DNA of 64,000 nucleotides from Paraherbaspirillum soli (lineage in GTDB: Bacteria > Pseudomonadota > Gammaproteobacteria > Burkholderiales > Burkholderiaceae_D). Within the stretch, counting starts at the first letter, position 1. Each line of letters opens with the position of its first letter. The notes under the pieces were generated by a model, which did not search any database, was not told the origin of the DNA, and saw nothing but the letters and a program-made list of their open reading frames with translations. Positions 1 through 9,291 of the stretch are shown in pieces. The translations under genes were made by a program, and so were the position numbers. The stretch covers positions 226,279 to 290,278 of the forward strand of contig NZ_JBHSMT010000014.1 in NCBI RefSeq assembly GCF_042654985.1, given 5' to 3'.

Positions 1-742
1 CTTGGTGTTGGCTGAGATGTGCGGCCATCGCGCGGCGGGCGATGCCGCGGTCGTCGCCGAGGATGAACATGCGCACCCGGTCCTGATAGGCCGCATCGAA
101 ATCTTCCGGTGAACGCGGCAGCGCGCAGAAAACCTTGCCGCCCGCTTGCGCCGCTTGCCGTATGCGCGCCAGCGCCGCCATCACTTGCGGATGGCGGGTT
201 TGCCAGGGCAGGCCGAGCGCTTGCGACAGATCGGCCGCGCCTTCCAGCAAGACGTCGATGCCGTCGATGGCGGCGATGGCAGCGGCCTGCGCCAAGCCGT
301 CCAGCTCTTCGATCATCGCCACCACCAGCGTGCGGGCATTGGCCGCATGCATCGCCGCCGCCAGGTCGTCGCGGCCGTAGCGGCTGTGCCAGGTGCTGTT
401 CAAGCCGCGCTCGCCGACTGGCGAAAAATGGCACAGGCGTACCGCCTGCTGCGCGTCCTGCGGCGAGCGGATACGCGGGAACACGATGCCTTCGGCGCCC
501 GCATCCAGCGCCTGCGCCACTTGATGCGGGGCAGCTACCCGGACCAACGCCGCGATGTTGCCGGCGCGCGCCGCCAGCAGCATCGCGGCCAGCTGTTCCG
601 GGCCGATCAAGGTGTGCTCCAGATCGATCAGCACGAAGTCGTAACCGGCCGCCGCGATCAGTTCCACGCTGAGGGCGGCGGGAGTGGAACAGAACAGGCC
701 GTAGAGTGGCTTGTTTTCTTGCAACCGGGTTTTCAGCGACAT
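1..742 (-). CDS. sbnG: SbnG-like citrate synthase of the HpcH/HpaI aldolase family (3' end cut by window edge)
   Basis: The minus-strand frame opens at an ATG at 740-742 and stays open for 247 codons to the window edge, so about ten C-terminal residues lie outside (the family is near 259 aa). The translation begins MSLKTRLQENKPLYGLFCST and contains LIDLEHT, RAGNIAALVRV and GAEGIVFPRI, the metal- and substrate-binding strands of the HpcH/HpaI class II aldolase barrel. In staphyloferrin B synthesis SbnG makes citrate from oxaloacetate and acetyl-CoA for the siderophore backbone. The start overlaps the end of sbnF by 10 bases, as expected for the last visible gene of the operon. In S. aureus sbnG is followed by sbnH, the decarboxylase, which would lie to the left of this window. 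Confidence 0.88.
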   Translation of the reverse strand, partial: MSLKTRLQENKPLYGLFCSTPAALSVELIAAAGYDFVLIDLEHTLIGPEQLAAMLLAARAGNIAALVRVAAPHQVAQALDAGAEGIVFPRIRSPQDAQQAVRLCHFSPVGERGLNSTWHSRYGRDDLAAAMHAANARTLVVAMIEELDGLAQAAAIAAIDGIDVLLEGAADLSQALGLPWQTRHPQVMAALARIRQAAQAGGKVFCALPRSPEDFDAAYQDRVRMFILGDDRGIARRAMAAHLSQHQ

Positions 743-2517
743 GGCGGCTCCCCAATGCGCGCCAGCGGATTGGGCGCGAGCCGGGTGCGCAGGCGGATTT
801 CCGGCTGGAAGCGGCGGCTGGCCAGCAACTCGATCGCGACCGCATCGGCAAAGCAATCGAACAGCGCGAACCGCGCCGCCTGCTCAGGGTGGCGCTGCTG
901 ATGGGCGCGCAGCACGTCGCCGGTGATTTGCCAGAAGCGGGTTTCCGGCATCTCGTAGAAGCGGGCGAACAGCCATGCCAGTTCCGCCAGGTTGACGAAA
1001 AACAGGGCGTCGAAAGTGAAGTCGCGCAACTCGTCGGCATCGCTGGTTTGCAGGAAGGAGTTGGGATTGACGCGGGCGTGTTCGGCTGGTGGCGCGGTCA
1101 GTGCCGGAGGCGGGCCGGACAGCAGTGCCGGACTGAAGCGCACGCCGTCGTGGAAATCCTTCAGCGCCACCCGCGACGGCAAGCCGTCCGCATGCAGCAG
1201 GATCATGTTCTGGGCATGCGATTCCAGCGCCGTGCCGTGCCGCCACAGCAAATGCAACACCGGCAACCAGGCCCGTTCGATCAAGCGTTGCAGCCAGCGC
1301 TCCGGACCGTGGCGCTGGACCCAAGGATCGATCAAGGGCAGGCCGTCGGCGTCGACGTGCAGCACGCCGGTCATCGGCACTGCGGCCTCGCCCGGCAGCA
1401 AATGACTGTGCACGCTTTCGCGCCAGATGCATGCCAGCGCGCCGTACTGGCCGTGGGCCGGGGCTTGCGGGCTGAAGCTGACCCCGGCCACTTCACGCAG
1501 CAGCACCGGCCGCGCCAGCGGCGACGGCCAGTCGGTGCTCGCTACCAGCGTCCGCAGCCAATCGCTGATGGGGGCCGCGTTCTGCACGGTGTGCGGGGCC
1601 AGCACGCGCGAGGTCGAGGTGTTGACCAGGTTCATCGACAGCTTGAGCGACAGTTGGCGGCGCTCGCTGGCGTTGCTCAAAGTACGGATAGACTGCTGCG
1701 GCAGATAGCGCGCCTGCAGCGGCCCCAGCGCCAGCAACTCGCCGCGCGCCAGCGCTTGATGATAGGCGGGCAGGACCACCTCGTTCCATTGCCAGGGATG
1801 GACCGGCAGCGGCAGATAGTCTTGCGGGCGCAAGCCGCGCCGGATCAATTCATCGTGAAAATGTTGAGCATCGGCGTGGTCCAGCAGAGCGCTTGCCGCC
1901 GCGTCCTGGTCCAACATGGTGCTGAAGGCAAAGCGGCAGCGCTCGCGGCGCACTGCCAGCAGCAGCGGCGTCACGCCGCCGGCGAGTTCCGGCGCGTAGG
2001 CGGCATTGTCGGCCAGCGTAAAACCGAGCCGCGATTTATAACTCGGGTGATAGGGATGGCCATCGCTCAAGCGCGCTTCCAGCGTATCGTAGTCGGCTCC
2101 GCGCAGCAGCTTGCCGGCACGCGCATGCAGCGTCTGCGCGTCCTTGATCTGGGTTGCCAGCAGTTCCGCCGCAAACTGTTCCAGTCGGACCGTATCGGCG
2201 TTGAGCCAGGGGGCGATTTCGGCCAGGAACAACGCCGGGTCGCTGGCTTCTTCGGTTTGCTCATCGCCGTGACAGCGCAGCAGCGGCGTCGTCACCCGCA
2301 TGCGGTCGAAACTGAAAGTGCGCAGCACCTGGCATTGATAGCTGACGGCGCTGCCGTCGCTGCAGCGGCCCGCCAGCGTCAGGGTGTCGGCCTGCCATGC
2401 GGCATGCGGCAAGGCGTCCTCGAACAACAGCGCTTCCAGCAATTGGCGCAGCACCCGGCGGCTGGCTAGTCGATAGGCCGGACTGTCGATCAGGCTTTGA
2501 TATTCGTGTGGCTGCAT
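733..2517 (-). CDS. sbnF: IucA/IucC-family NIS siderophore synthetase, SbnF-like
   Basis: This is a 594-residue NRPS-independent siderophore (NIS) synthetase; S. aureus SbnF is about the same length. Landmarks are HPWQWNEVVL, LSLKLSMNLVNTSTSR and ALESHAQNMILL, the ATP- and carboxylate-handling blocks of the IucA/IucC fold, followed by the FhuF-like C-terminal part (FFVNLAELAWLFARF). In staphyloferrin B assembly SbnF condenses the citryl-diaminoethane intermediate with a further amine. AAAGG lies 8 bases before the ATG. The gene starts 4 bases after sbnE stops and its 3' end overlaps sbnG. The exact substrate is inferred from gene order rather than from residues. Confidence 0.85.
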   Translation of the reverse strand: MQPHEYQSLIDSPAYRLASRRVLRQLLEALLFEDALPHAAWQADTLTLAGRCSDGSAVSYQCQVLRTFSFDRMRVTTPLLRCHGDEQTEEASDPALFLAEIAPWLNADTVRLEQFAAELLATQIKDAQTLHARAGKLLRGADYDTLEARLSDGHPYHPSYKSRLGFTLADNAAYAPELAGGVTPLLLAVRRERCRFAFSTMLDQDAAASALLDHADAQHFHDELIRRGLRPQDYLPLPVHPWQWNEVVLPAYHQALARGELLALGPLQARYLPQQSIRTLSNASERRQLSLKLSMNLVNTSTSRVLAPHTVQNAAPISDWLRTLVASTDWPSPLARPVLLREVAGVSFSPQAPAHGQYGALACIWRESVHSHLLPGEAAVPMTGVLHVDADGLPLIDPWVQRHGPERWLQRLIERAWLPVLHLLWRHGTALESHAQNMILLHADGLPSRVALKDFHDGVRFSPALLSGPPPALTAPPAEHARVNPNSFLQTSDADELRDFTFDALFFVNLAELAWLFARFYEMPETRFWQITGDVLRAHQQRHPEQAARFALFDCFADAVAIELLASRRFQPEIRLRTRLAPNPLARIGEPPCR

Positions 2518-2521
2518 CGGT

Positions 2522-4243
2522 TTACCTTTGAAATTGATGAAGCGGATTGGCGATCGTGACCCAGCTCGGACGTTCGCCCTGTTGCTGAAAGCTGCTGAGC
2601 ATATTGGCCTTGGCCGGCAGCGTGGCTTGTTGCAGCAGTTGCTGCGCCAGCGGCAGGCCGCTTGCTTGCAAGCGCTGCGCCGTGTCCTGCCACAGCGTGT
2701 TTTCCAGGATCAGGCCGGTGCGCGCCAGGCAGGCGATCAGGTGGCCGATGTGGTTAACCAGCACGTAATACTGGAAGCGATGCCAGGCCTGTTGCTCGTC
2801 GTACAGCGCCGGGCTGTCGGCCGCCAGCTGCTCGAGGAAGGGGAAGCGCTGGCGGCTGATGCTGGCGCCCTCCATGTCGCGCGCGTAGCCGCGCAACGGC
2901 CAGCCTTGATCGAAGGCCACCATCACGTTTTGCAAGTGGGCTTCCAGGCTGATGCCGTAGTCGGCAAACAGCTGCAGCAGCGGCATCAGCGAGACATCCA
3001 GGTAACGCTGCCACCATTGCCGCACGAGTATTTGATCGAGCGGCTGGCTGCCGGACTCGGCCGCCTGGCGCAGCAGCTTCAGCAGCGGGATTTCGCCCTC
3101 GGCCGGTTCTTCCAGCAGTGCCGCGAGCACCTGGATCTGTTCGGCCGCGGCTGCCGGCATCGCTTGCCGGTACACCACCGCGCATGCCGCGCGCAGTGCT
3201 TCATCCGCCAGTTTCAAGGTCTGGCCGCCTAGCTCCGGCAGAATCTGGAACGCCGCTTGCTCGCGTGCCTGTGGCGGCAACAGCGACAGCGCCAGGCTGG
3301 CATCCAGCGCCCGCGTCACATGTTCGGTCGGATTGTTGCGGACGAAATTGGTGATGCGGATATTCAGCGACAGTTTGAGGAACAGGTTCTGGGCCGGCAG
3401 CCACACGGTGCGCACCGAGGACGTCGGCCAGGCGACTTCGCCCAGAGGGCCGAGCGCGATCAGCGAGCGATTTTTGATCAGTGCGTCGATTTCCGGCAGT
3501 CCCAGCAAATAATCGGCTTGCCACGGATGGCAGGGCAGCAGCCGGTACTCGCCGTCGATCAGCAAATCCCGGGCGAAACGGGCGGCCTCGGGATCGATCG
3601 GCATCGCTTTGCGATTGACGCCGCGCACTTCCAGCAAGCCGGCCGCTACCGCGAAATAATGCAGACGGAACGAAGCGCCCAGCTCCGGCGCGTAGCGCTG
3701 CATGTCTTGTTCGCTGAAGCCGTCGGAAGCCTTGGATGTGACATGGAAAATGTGGCCGAAACGCAGTCCCTGTTCGGCTGCCACGAAAGCGGACCGCGGC
3801 GCCGGCGGCGGATGCCGATGGAAGCGGCGCACCTTGTCGACGCTGTTGTGCATCAATCCCTTCAGACGCTCGCGACGCTGATGACAGCCTGAAGGCAGCG
3901 CATCGGCGATCATGTCGATCAGCGGCGCGGCGTCGTTCAGCGGCTGCCAATCGCGGCTATCCTTGCGGCCGATCCAGGCGAACGGCGCCACCCGGTGGTA
4001 GCCGATAGCCGAGAAATGGCTGAAGGCGCCGGCCAGTTGTATGTCGGCTGGGGCAAACGACAGCAGATACGGCATCAGTCCGGCAGCGCGCCAGGCGGTG
4101 AACTGCGTCCGCAGAGCTGCCGGATCGGCTTCGCTTGAAATGACCCGCGGGTCGAAGCAGGCGGTTTCGCGGCAATAGGTGTTCAGGTATTGCTCCAGCA
4201 GACGGCGATCGACCGCAGCCAGTTGCGGCAAGTGGGAAGACAT
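2522..4243 (-). CDS. sbnE: IucA/IucC-family NIS siderophore synthetase, SbnE-like
   Basis: This 573-residue IucA/IucC synthetase (SbnE in S. aureus is about 578) has the conserved blocks LLPCHPWQADYLLG, LFLKLSLNIRITNFVRNN and GISLEAHLQNVMVAF. SbnE is the type A enzyme that adenylates citrate and couples it to L-2,3-diaminopropionate. An AAAGGA ribosome site sits 6 bases before the ATG. It lies 13 bases after the transporter gene sbnD and 4 bases before sbnF, so it is clearly inside the operon. Assignment to SbnE rather than another IucA/C type rests mainly on position and length. Confidence 0.85.
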   Translation of the reverse strand: MSSHLPQLAAVDRRLLEQYLNTYCRETACFDPRVISSEADPAALRTQFTAWRAAGLMPYLLSFAPADIQLAGAFSHFSAIGYHRVAPFAWIGRKDSRDWQPLNDAAPLIDMIADALPSGCHQRRERLKGLMHNSVDKVRRFHRHPPPAPRSAFVAAEQGLRFGHIFHVTSKASDGFSEQDMQRYAPELGASFRLHYFAVAAGLLEVRGVNRKAMPIDPEAARFARDLLIDGEYRLLPCHPWQADYLLGLPEIDALIKNRSLIALGPLGEVAWPTSSVRTVWLPAQNLFLKLSLNIRITNFVRNNPTEHVTRALDASLALSLLPPQAREQAAFQILPELGGQTLKLADEALRAACAVVYRQAMPAAAAEQIQVLAALLEEPAEGEIPLLKLLRQAAESGSQPLDQILVRQWWQRYLDVSLMPLLQLFADYGISLEAHLQNVMVAFDQGWPLRGYARDMEGASISRQRFPFLEQLAADSPALYDEQQAWHRFQYYVLVNHIGHLIACLARTGLILENTLWQDTAQRLQASGLPLAQQLLQQATLPAKANMLSSFQQQGERPSWVTIANPLHQFQR

Positions 4244-4256
4244 CGAAATCCTTTCT

Positions 4257-5459
4257 TTAATTTTGGACAGGAGACACTGAGACTGCCTGGCGGTTGCGGC
4301 GGACCAGCAGGCCGGCGCTCAGGAACAGGGCTGCCACCGGCCACAGCAGCTGGACCGGCGCCAGTAGCGGCAGCAACATCATGATCAGCAGCGGCCCCAG
4401 CAGTTGGCCGAGCACCATGAAGCTGCGGCTGATGCCGGTGATGTGGCCATAGGCCGCGGCCGGCAACTGGCGGCTACAGGCCAACAACATCGACTGCATC
4501 AGCGCCGCGTAGCATCCGCCCTGAATCACGCGCAGCAAGCCTGCCAGCCAAAGTTGATCGACGCCGGTCAACAACGCCATGCACAGCGCGCAAGCGCCGG
4601 CCGCCAGCATGAAATTTCGGCGCGGGTCGCCGCGATCGTTCAGATGGCCCCATAGCGGACCGGTCAGCATGGTGGCCAGCCAGCCCAACGCATGCAGCAA
4701 TCCGGTCTTGCTGGCCAGCGCGCCGGCATGCGGAAAGCGGGCGGCGATATACAGGGCGAACACATTGATCAAGGCGAATACGGCGGCTTGCACCAGGCAG
4801 GCAGCCAGCATCCAGCGCCGCAGGTCGGGCGCGGCCAGCACGCTGCGCAAACCGGCGAACTGCACGTGGCTTGAGGAAGCCGTCCTTGGCGGCTCGCTCA
4901 GCTGGCTCCACAGGATCGCGCCGGCGACGCCGGTCACCAATGCGCTGGCGGTCAGCAGCGGCTTTAGCGACCAGTAATCCAGCATCATGCCGCCCAACAC
5001 CGGACCGGCCAGCGCACCGCAGGCGACCGCGCTTTCCTGCAAACCCAGCGAACGTCCGCGTGAATGGTCGCTGCTGACATGGCCGATGAAGGCGGTCAGC
5101 ACCACGCCGATGGTGCTCATGCCCTGTAGTAGCCGGCCCAGCATGAAGCCGGCAATCCCGGGACTCAATGCCATCAGCAGCATGCTGATCATGAACGCTA
5201 TCAGCGACACCAGCAGCATGCGGCGATAGCCGAAGCGGTCGCACCATTGGCCGGCGTATGGCGCGAAGCACAGCGTGCCCAGTCCCGGCGCCGCCAGCGC
5301 CAGGCTGCTCCAGCGCGCGGCACTGACGGCATCCACCGCATCGACCGGCAGCAGGGTGGCGATGTAGAGCGGCATGATCGGCACCAGCATCATCAGCCCG
5401 AGCGTGGTCACTGCCTGGCAGGTCAGCAGCAGCACCAGGTTGCGGGAGTTGGCGCTCAT
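4257..5459 (-). CDS. sbnD: MFS siderophore exporter, SbnD-like
   Basis: This is a 400-residue major facilitator with 12 predicted membrane segments. The loop 2-3 motif appears as AGQWCDRFGYRRMLL and later as GHLNDRGDPRRNF. Its ATG overlaps the sbnC stop in an ATGA arrangement, so the two are translationally coupled. SbnD exports staphyloferrin B in S. aureus, and a transporter sits at exactly the same place in this operon. The family also includes drug exporters; the siderophore role is inferred from the operon. Confidence 0.82.
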   Translation of the reverse strand: MSANSRNLVLLLTCQAVTTLGLMMLVPIMPLYIATLLPVDAVDAVSAARWSSLALAAPGLGTLCFAPYAGQWCDRFGYRRMLLVSLIAFMISMLLMALSPGIAGFMLGRLLQGMSTIGVVLTAFIGHVSSDHSRGRSLGLQESAVACGALAGPVLGGMMLDYWSLKPLLTASALVTGVAGAILWSQLSEPPRTASSSHVQFAGLRSVLAAPDLRRWMLAACLVQAAVFALINVFALYIAARFPHAGALASKTGLLHALGWLATMLTGPLWGHLNDRGDPRRNFMLAAGACALCMALLTGVDQLWLAGLLRVIQGGCYAALMQSMLLACSRQLPAAAYGHITGISRSFMVLGQLLGPLLIMMLLPLLAPVQLLWPVAALFLSAGLLVRRNRQAVSVSPVQN

Positions 5460-7207
5460 GCCGGATGACTGACTGGATTGTTGATGCGGCCCATCGCGCT
5501 AGGCATGCCGGTGCCGAAACTGGCGCGGCCGAGCAGCGGCGCCAGTACTTGCTTGAACGGCCAGTCGGCGGCGTCCAGCAGCAGGCTGCGGATGTCAGAG
5601 GCGATGTGCGGCGGCAGCGGCACGCATGCCAGGCAATCTTCCAGAGCGCTGCGGACAAGCTGCCAGCCATGCGCCTCGTCGCGCCGGTAGCGTTCGGCCA
5701 GCGCCGCCAGGATGGCGTACAGGTTGACCTCGATCGCCAGCGTTTGCAGATAAGCTAGCAGCGCCTGCGGGCTGTCCAGTTCCAGCGTGTTGGGCGTGCT
5801 GCGATCTATTTCGTAAGCCGGCACCGTGACGCCTTGGGCCTGCATCAGCGGCGGACAGATGCGCAGGGTGTCGTGGTCGCGCAGCAGCAACCCGCCGACG
5901 TCTCGGCCGCGGCAGACCAGCAGCACGTTTTGTCCGTGCAGTTCCGGCATCACGCCATGCGCCAAGCAGCGCAGGCTCAGCTCCAGCAGCATGCGGGCGA
6001 TGGTGCCGAATAATGTCCAGGCTGCGTCTTCATCGGCGGTGGCGAGCAGGTGTTCGAACGCCGGCAGCGTGCCATTGGCGGCTTGCACCGGCAAGGCCGC
6101 CATCGGGATCAGCGTGGCAGCGGGCGGCGTCGGGTAAGTCCGGATCTGGCAGGCCAGTTGGCCCGGTTCGGCTGCCAGCGTATTTTCTTGCGACAGCGCC
6201 CACCAGCGATCCTCGTCGCACAAGGACAGATGCGCGGCCAGCCAGGGGTCGCGCTGGCGCAGCTGTTGCAGGCAGGCGCTGGCCAGCATGCCGTTGTGCA
6301 GATAGCGCGGCGGCAGCGTGCGCAGCGCGCCCAGCGCGTTGACCGAGAGCGCCAGTTTGAGGTGGGTGGCGCCGCATCCGGTGACGGCGAGCGAACGCAG
6401 CGAGGCGGTCGGGGTCGCCGTGCCCGGGCCGCTGCCGAGGTCGACGCAGGCGTTCAGCACCGATGCTGCTGCGTTGCGCTTGAACCAGCTCCATTGCCAT
6501 GGATGCACCGCTAGCCATAAATAGGCGTCGCCGGCGGCATTGCAAGCGTGGGCTGTGGCGTGCAGCGCGGCTTGTTGCGCCGGGTCGAGCAAGGTTGCCG
6601 CTAGCGGCTGGCCGGCGTTGTCGGTTCCGCGCACTTGATCGCGTGGTACGGCGACCCAGTGCAGCGTCAGCGCCGTCGTGCTTTCTGCAGAATAGGAGGT
6701 GGCGTCGATGTTGCCCCAATCCTTGGCGCGCGCAAGTGGGTGGAACGGCCGGTCTTTCAGGCAGCTCAAGGCTTCCCAGCTCAGTAATTGCTCCGGTGCG
6801 GCCGCCAGCCGCGCCAGGATGCGCGCTTCGTGTTCGGCGGCGTGCGCCGCCTGGCGTTCGGCCAAACGGAAGAAGCGGGCGCAGCGGCCGCTCCGGTCCT
6901 GCCACCAGTCTGCGCTTTGCAAGGTGTCGACCGCCTTGACCAGTTCCAGCTCGAGCTTGAGGGTGGCGGTATGCAACACGGCAGGGCGGCTAGCAACCCG
7001 GAACGGCCGCAAGCCGCTAGCCGGCCGGCCGTGCCAGTGCAGCGAGCGCTCGGCGTCCAACACCACCTCCAGCACCGCTGCGTCGTCGTTGCCAGCGGCC
7101 GGCGGATGGAAAATGCACCGGCTGCGAAAGCCGTACAGGTCTTCCAGCCAGAGTGCGTCGAACAGGTCCTGCGCCAGCCGTTGCTGATAGGGATGCGTGG
7201 AATGCAT
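5456..7207 (-). CDS. sbnC: IucA/IucC-family NIS siderophore synthetase, SbnC-like
   Basis: This is a 583-residue NIS synthetase (S. aureus SbnC is 584). IucA/IucC blocks are visible as WLAVHPWQWSWFKRN, THLKLALSVNALGALRTL and HGVMPELHGQNVLL. SbnC closes staphyloferrin B by joining a 2-oxoglutarate carboxylate to the citryl intermediate. I chose the ATG at 7207 (MHSTHPYQQ...), 5 bases after the sbnB stop. An in-frame ATG at 7282 would overlap sbnB by 70 bases and adds an unconserved-looking Pro/Arg-rich stretch. The ribosome site is weak, so translation probably relies on coupling to sbnB. Confidence 0.85.
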   Translation of the reverse strand: MHSTHPYQQRLAQDLFDALWLEDLYGFRSRCIFHPPAAGNDDAAVLEVVLDAERSLHWHGRPASGLRPFRVASRPAVLHTATLKLELELVKAVDTLQSADWWQDRSGRCARFFRLAERQAAHAAEHEARILARLAAAPEQLLSWEALSCLKDRPFHPLARAKDWGNIDATSYSAESTTALTLHWVAVPRDQVRGTDNAGQPLAATLLDPAQQAALHATAHACNAAGDAYLWLAVHPWQWSWFKRNAAASVLNACVDLGSGPGTATPTASLRSLAVTGCGATHLKLALSVNALGALRTLPPRYLHNGMLASACLQQLRQRDPWLAAHLSLCDEDRWWALSQENTLAAEPGQLACQIRTYPTPPAATLIPMAALPVQAANGTLPAFEHLLATADEDAAWTLFGTIARMLLELSLRCLAHGVMPELHGQNVLLVCRGRDVGGLLLRDHDTLRICPPLMQAQGVTVPAYEIDRSTPNTLELDSPQALLAYLQTLAIEVNLYAILAALAERYRRDEAHGWQLVRSALEDCLACVPLPPHIASDIRSLLLDAADWPFKQVLAPLLGRASFGTGMPSAMGRINNPVSHPA

Positions 7208-7212
7208 GGGCT

Positions 7213-8265
7213 TCAGCCGTACAGCGGCAGTCGGGTGCCGACCTGGCCCGCTTGCGCCAACTGGTAGAAGTGGCGCGCGCACACCAGGTCGTCGAGCGCC
7301 ATGCCCATCGGATTGAGCAGGATGATTTCGTCATCGCTTTCGCGGCCGGGTTTTTCGCCGATGACGATCTGGCCAAGTTCGGCATGCAATCGTTCTCGGC
7401 TGAAGCGGCCTTCCAGCACCAGTTGGTTGATGATTTTTTTCTCGCGATTGGATTGCTCCCAATCGTCGACCACGACCTTGTTGGCCTTCTCATAGACATC
7501 CTTGTGCACATCCATGATCGAGACATTGCTGACGAAGGTGCCGGGCTTGAGCCAGTCGAAATGCAGATAGGGCGCGTCGGCCACGGTGCAGGTGACGATC
7601 ACCTCGGAGGCACGCACGGCGGCTTCGGCCGAGACGGCGCGGATGCAGGCGACGGCGGGGAAGCGCTCGGCCAGCGTGCTGGCCAGGGCGTCGACGGCCG
7701 CCGGCGACAGGTCGAACAGATGCAGTCTGGTGATCGCCGGGAACTGCTCCAGCAAGGTCAGCATCTGCATCCGCGCAATCGGGCCGCAGCCGATGCAGGC
7801 GACCTCACTAAAGCCGCTGCGCGCCAGGTGGCGAGTGGCGACGGCTGTAATGGCTGCGGTGCGCATGCCGCTGATCAGTCCGCCTTCCATCAGTGCGATT
7901 GGGTAATTTGTTTGAGCGTCGTTCAACACAATCACGGCGCTGGCGCGCTCCAATCCGAAGCGGGCCGGATTGTGCTGGCGGCTGCCGATCCATTTCAGGC
8001 CTGCCACCGCCTGCTCGCCGCCCATATAGCAGGGCATGGCGATGATGCGGTCGGCGATGTGGTCGGCGCCGTCCCAGCGCAGATAGGGTTTGAGCGGTTG
8101 CACGTAGTCGCCGCGGGCGTGCGCCGCCAGTCCGGCACCGATCGCATCGACGTAAGGTTGCGAAGTGGCGCCGCCGAGCGCGACCAGGTCGGCCCGGCTC
8201 AGATACAGCAGTTGCGGCGCAGTTGGGGTAGCAGTTGAGGAGGTGGTAGTCATATTGTTGCTCAT
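7213..8265 (-). CDS. sbnB: SbnB-like N-((2S)-2-amino-2-carboxyethyl)-L-glutamate dehydrogenase (ornithine cyclodeaminase family)
   Basis: This 350-residue member of the ornithine cyclodeaminase/mu-crystallin family has the NAD-binding turn VACIGCGPIARMQML in the middle, GMRTAAITAVATRHLA before it, and the substrate loop MPCYMGGEQAVAGLKW. SbnB oxidises the SbnA product to release L-2,3-diaminopropionate and 2-oxoglutarate, both building blocks of staphyloferrin B. Its ATG overlaps the sbnA stop codon (ATGA). The SbnA-SbnB pair next to three NIS synthetases is diagnostic for this pathway. True ornithine cyclodeaminase is the alternative, made unlikely by the context. Confidence 0.9.
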   Translation of the reverse strand: MSNNMTTTSSTATPTAPQLLYLSRADLVALGGATSQPYVDAIGAGLAAHARGDYVQPLKPYLRWDGADHIADRIIAMPCYMGGEQAVAGLKWIGSRQHNPARFGLERASAVIVLNDAQTNYPIALMEGGLISGMRTAAITAVATRHLARSGFSEVACIGCGPIARMQMLTLLEQFPAITRLHLFDLSPAAVDALASTLAERFPAVACIRAVSAEAAVRASEVIVTCTVADAPYLHFDWLKPGTFVSNVSIMDVHKDVYEKANKVVVDDWEQSNREKKIINQLVLEGRFSRERLHAELGQIVIGEKPGRESDDEIILLNPMGMALDDLVCARHFYQLAQAGQVGTRLPLYG

Positions 8266-9266
8266 GCTGTTTGTCCAGTATTGGCGTGGATGGAAGTTCC
8301 GCTGATGCGGGTCAAGTGGCGTTGGTGCATGCGCGCCAGCCAGTCGTCGTCGTAGACCGTGTCCAGGTAGCGATCGCCGCGGTCGGGCAGGATGGTGAGG
8401 ATGCGCGCCGGTCGCGGCAACTCGGCGGACAGGCGCTGGATGGCGGCGATCACCGAGCCGGACGAGCCGCCGGCGAAAATCCCTTCGCGCTCGACCAACT
8501 GGCGGCAGCCGATCGCCGATTGGTAGTCGTCGATGTGGATGACTTGCGTGATTTCGTCGCGCTGCAACAGTTCGGGCACGCGGCTGGCGCCGATGCCGGG
8601 CAGGTCGCGTGGAGTGGGCGGGGTGCCGAACAGTACCGAGCCGACCGCATCGACGGCGACCGTTTTCAGGTCCGGCCAGGCTTGGCGCAAGCGACGGGTG
8701 ACGCCGTGCAAGGTGCCGGATGTGCTGACCCCTAGCACCAGGTAGTCGGCCGGACGGTCCAGCTGACGCAGTATTTCCTCGCCTTCGCCGTGGTAGTGGC
8801 TCTGCCAGTTGCGCTCATTGGCGTACTGGTTGATCCATACCGATCCCGGCAGCTCGTGCAGCAGGTGCTTGACGCGTTTGATGCGGGTTTCCAGGTAACC
8901 GCCCTGGCTATCTTTTTCGGTAACGATGTCGACCTGGCCGCCGTAGCAGCGAATGATATTCAGATTGGTGGGCGAGATTTTCGGATCGACCACCGCCGTG
9001 AAAGACAGGCCGTGGATGCGGCACACCATGGCCAGCGCGATCGCCAGATTGCCAGAGGAGCTTTCGACGATATGCGCATGCGCCGGGATCGAGCCGTCGG
9101 CCAGACCGCGCTCGACGATGTAGCGCGCCGGCCGGTCCTTGACGCTGCCGCCGGGATTGGCCAGCTCCAGCTTGGCCAGGACCTCGCAGCGCGGATCGTT
9201 GAACAAGCGGGACAGGCGGACGATCGGAGTCTCGCCGATGCTGTCCAGGATATTGTGATGAACCAT
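8262..9266 (-). CDS. sbnA: SbnA-like 2,3-diaminopropionate biosynthesis PLP enzyme (cysteine synthase family)
   Basis: This is a 334-residue fold-type II PLP enzyme. GGSVKDRPARYIV carries the Schiff-base lysine, ESSSGNLAIALAM the substrate loop and LGVSTSGTLHGV the phosphate-binding loop. SbnA joins O-phospho-L-serine and L-glutamate into the precursor that SbnB cleaves to diaminopropionate. I chose the ATG at 9266 (MVHHNILDS) because GGGGA stands 5-6 bases upstream; an in-frame ATG at 9278 lacks such a site. It is the first gene of the operon and follows a Fur-like palindrome. Confidence 0.88.
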   Translation of the reverse strand: MVHHNILDSIGETPIVRLSRLFNDPRCEVLAKLELANPGGSVKDRPARYIVERGLADGSIPAHAHIVESSSGNLAIALAMVCRIHGLSFTAVVDPKISPTNLNIIRCYGGQVDIVTEKDSQGGYLETRIKRVKHLLHELPGSVWINQYANERNWQSHYHGEGEEILRQLDRPADYLVLGVSTSGTLHGVTRRLRQAWPDLKTVAVDAVGSVLFGTPPTPRDLPGIGASRVPELLQRDEITQVIHIDDYQSAIGCRQLVEREGIFAGGSSGSVIAAIQRLSAELPRPARILTILPDRGDRYLDTVYDDDWLARMHQRHLTRISGTSIHANTGQTA

Positions 9267-9291
9267 TTTGTTCCCCATGGTAAATTTTGTT

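Noticed and set aside
706..2469. 587-codon open frame on the plus strand
   Set aside because: It is antisense to sbnF, rich in Gln/Arg/His from GC-rich reverse reading, and matches no family; the minus-strand IucA/IucC gene explains the region.
7208..7282. Longer start for sbnC at 7282
   Set aside because: It would overlap sbnB by 70 bases and adds an unconserved extension; ATG 7207 gives the expected length.
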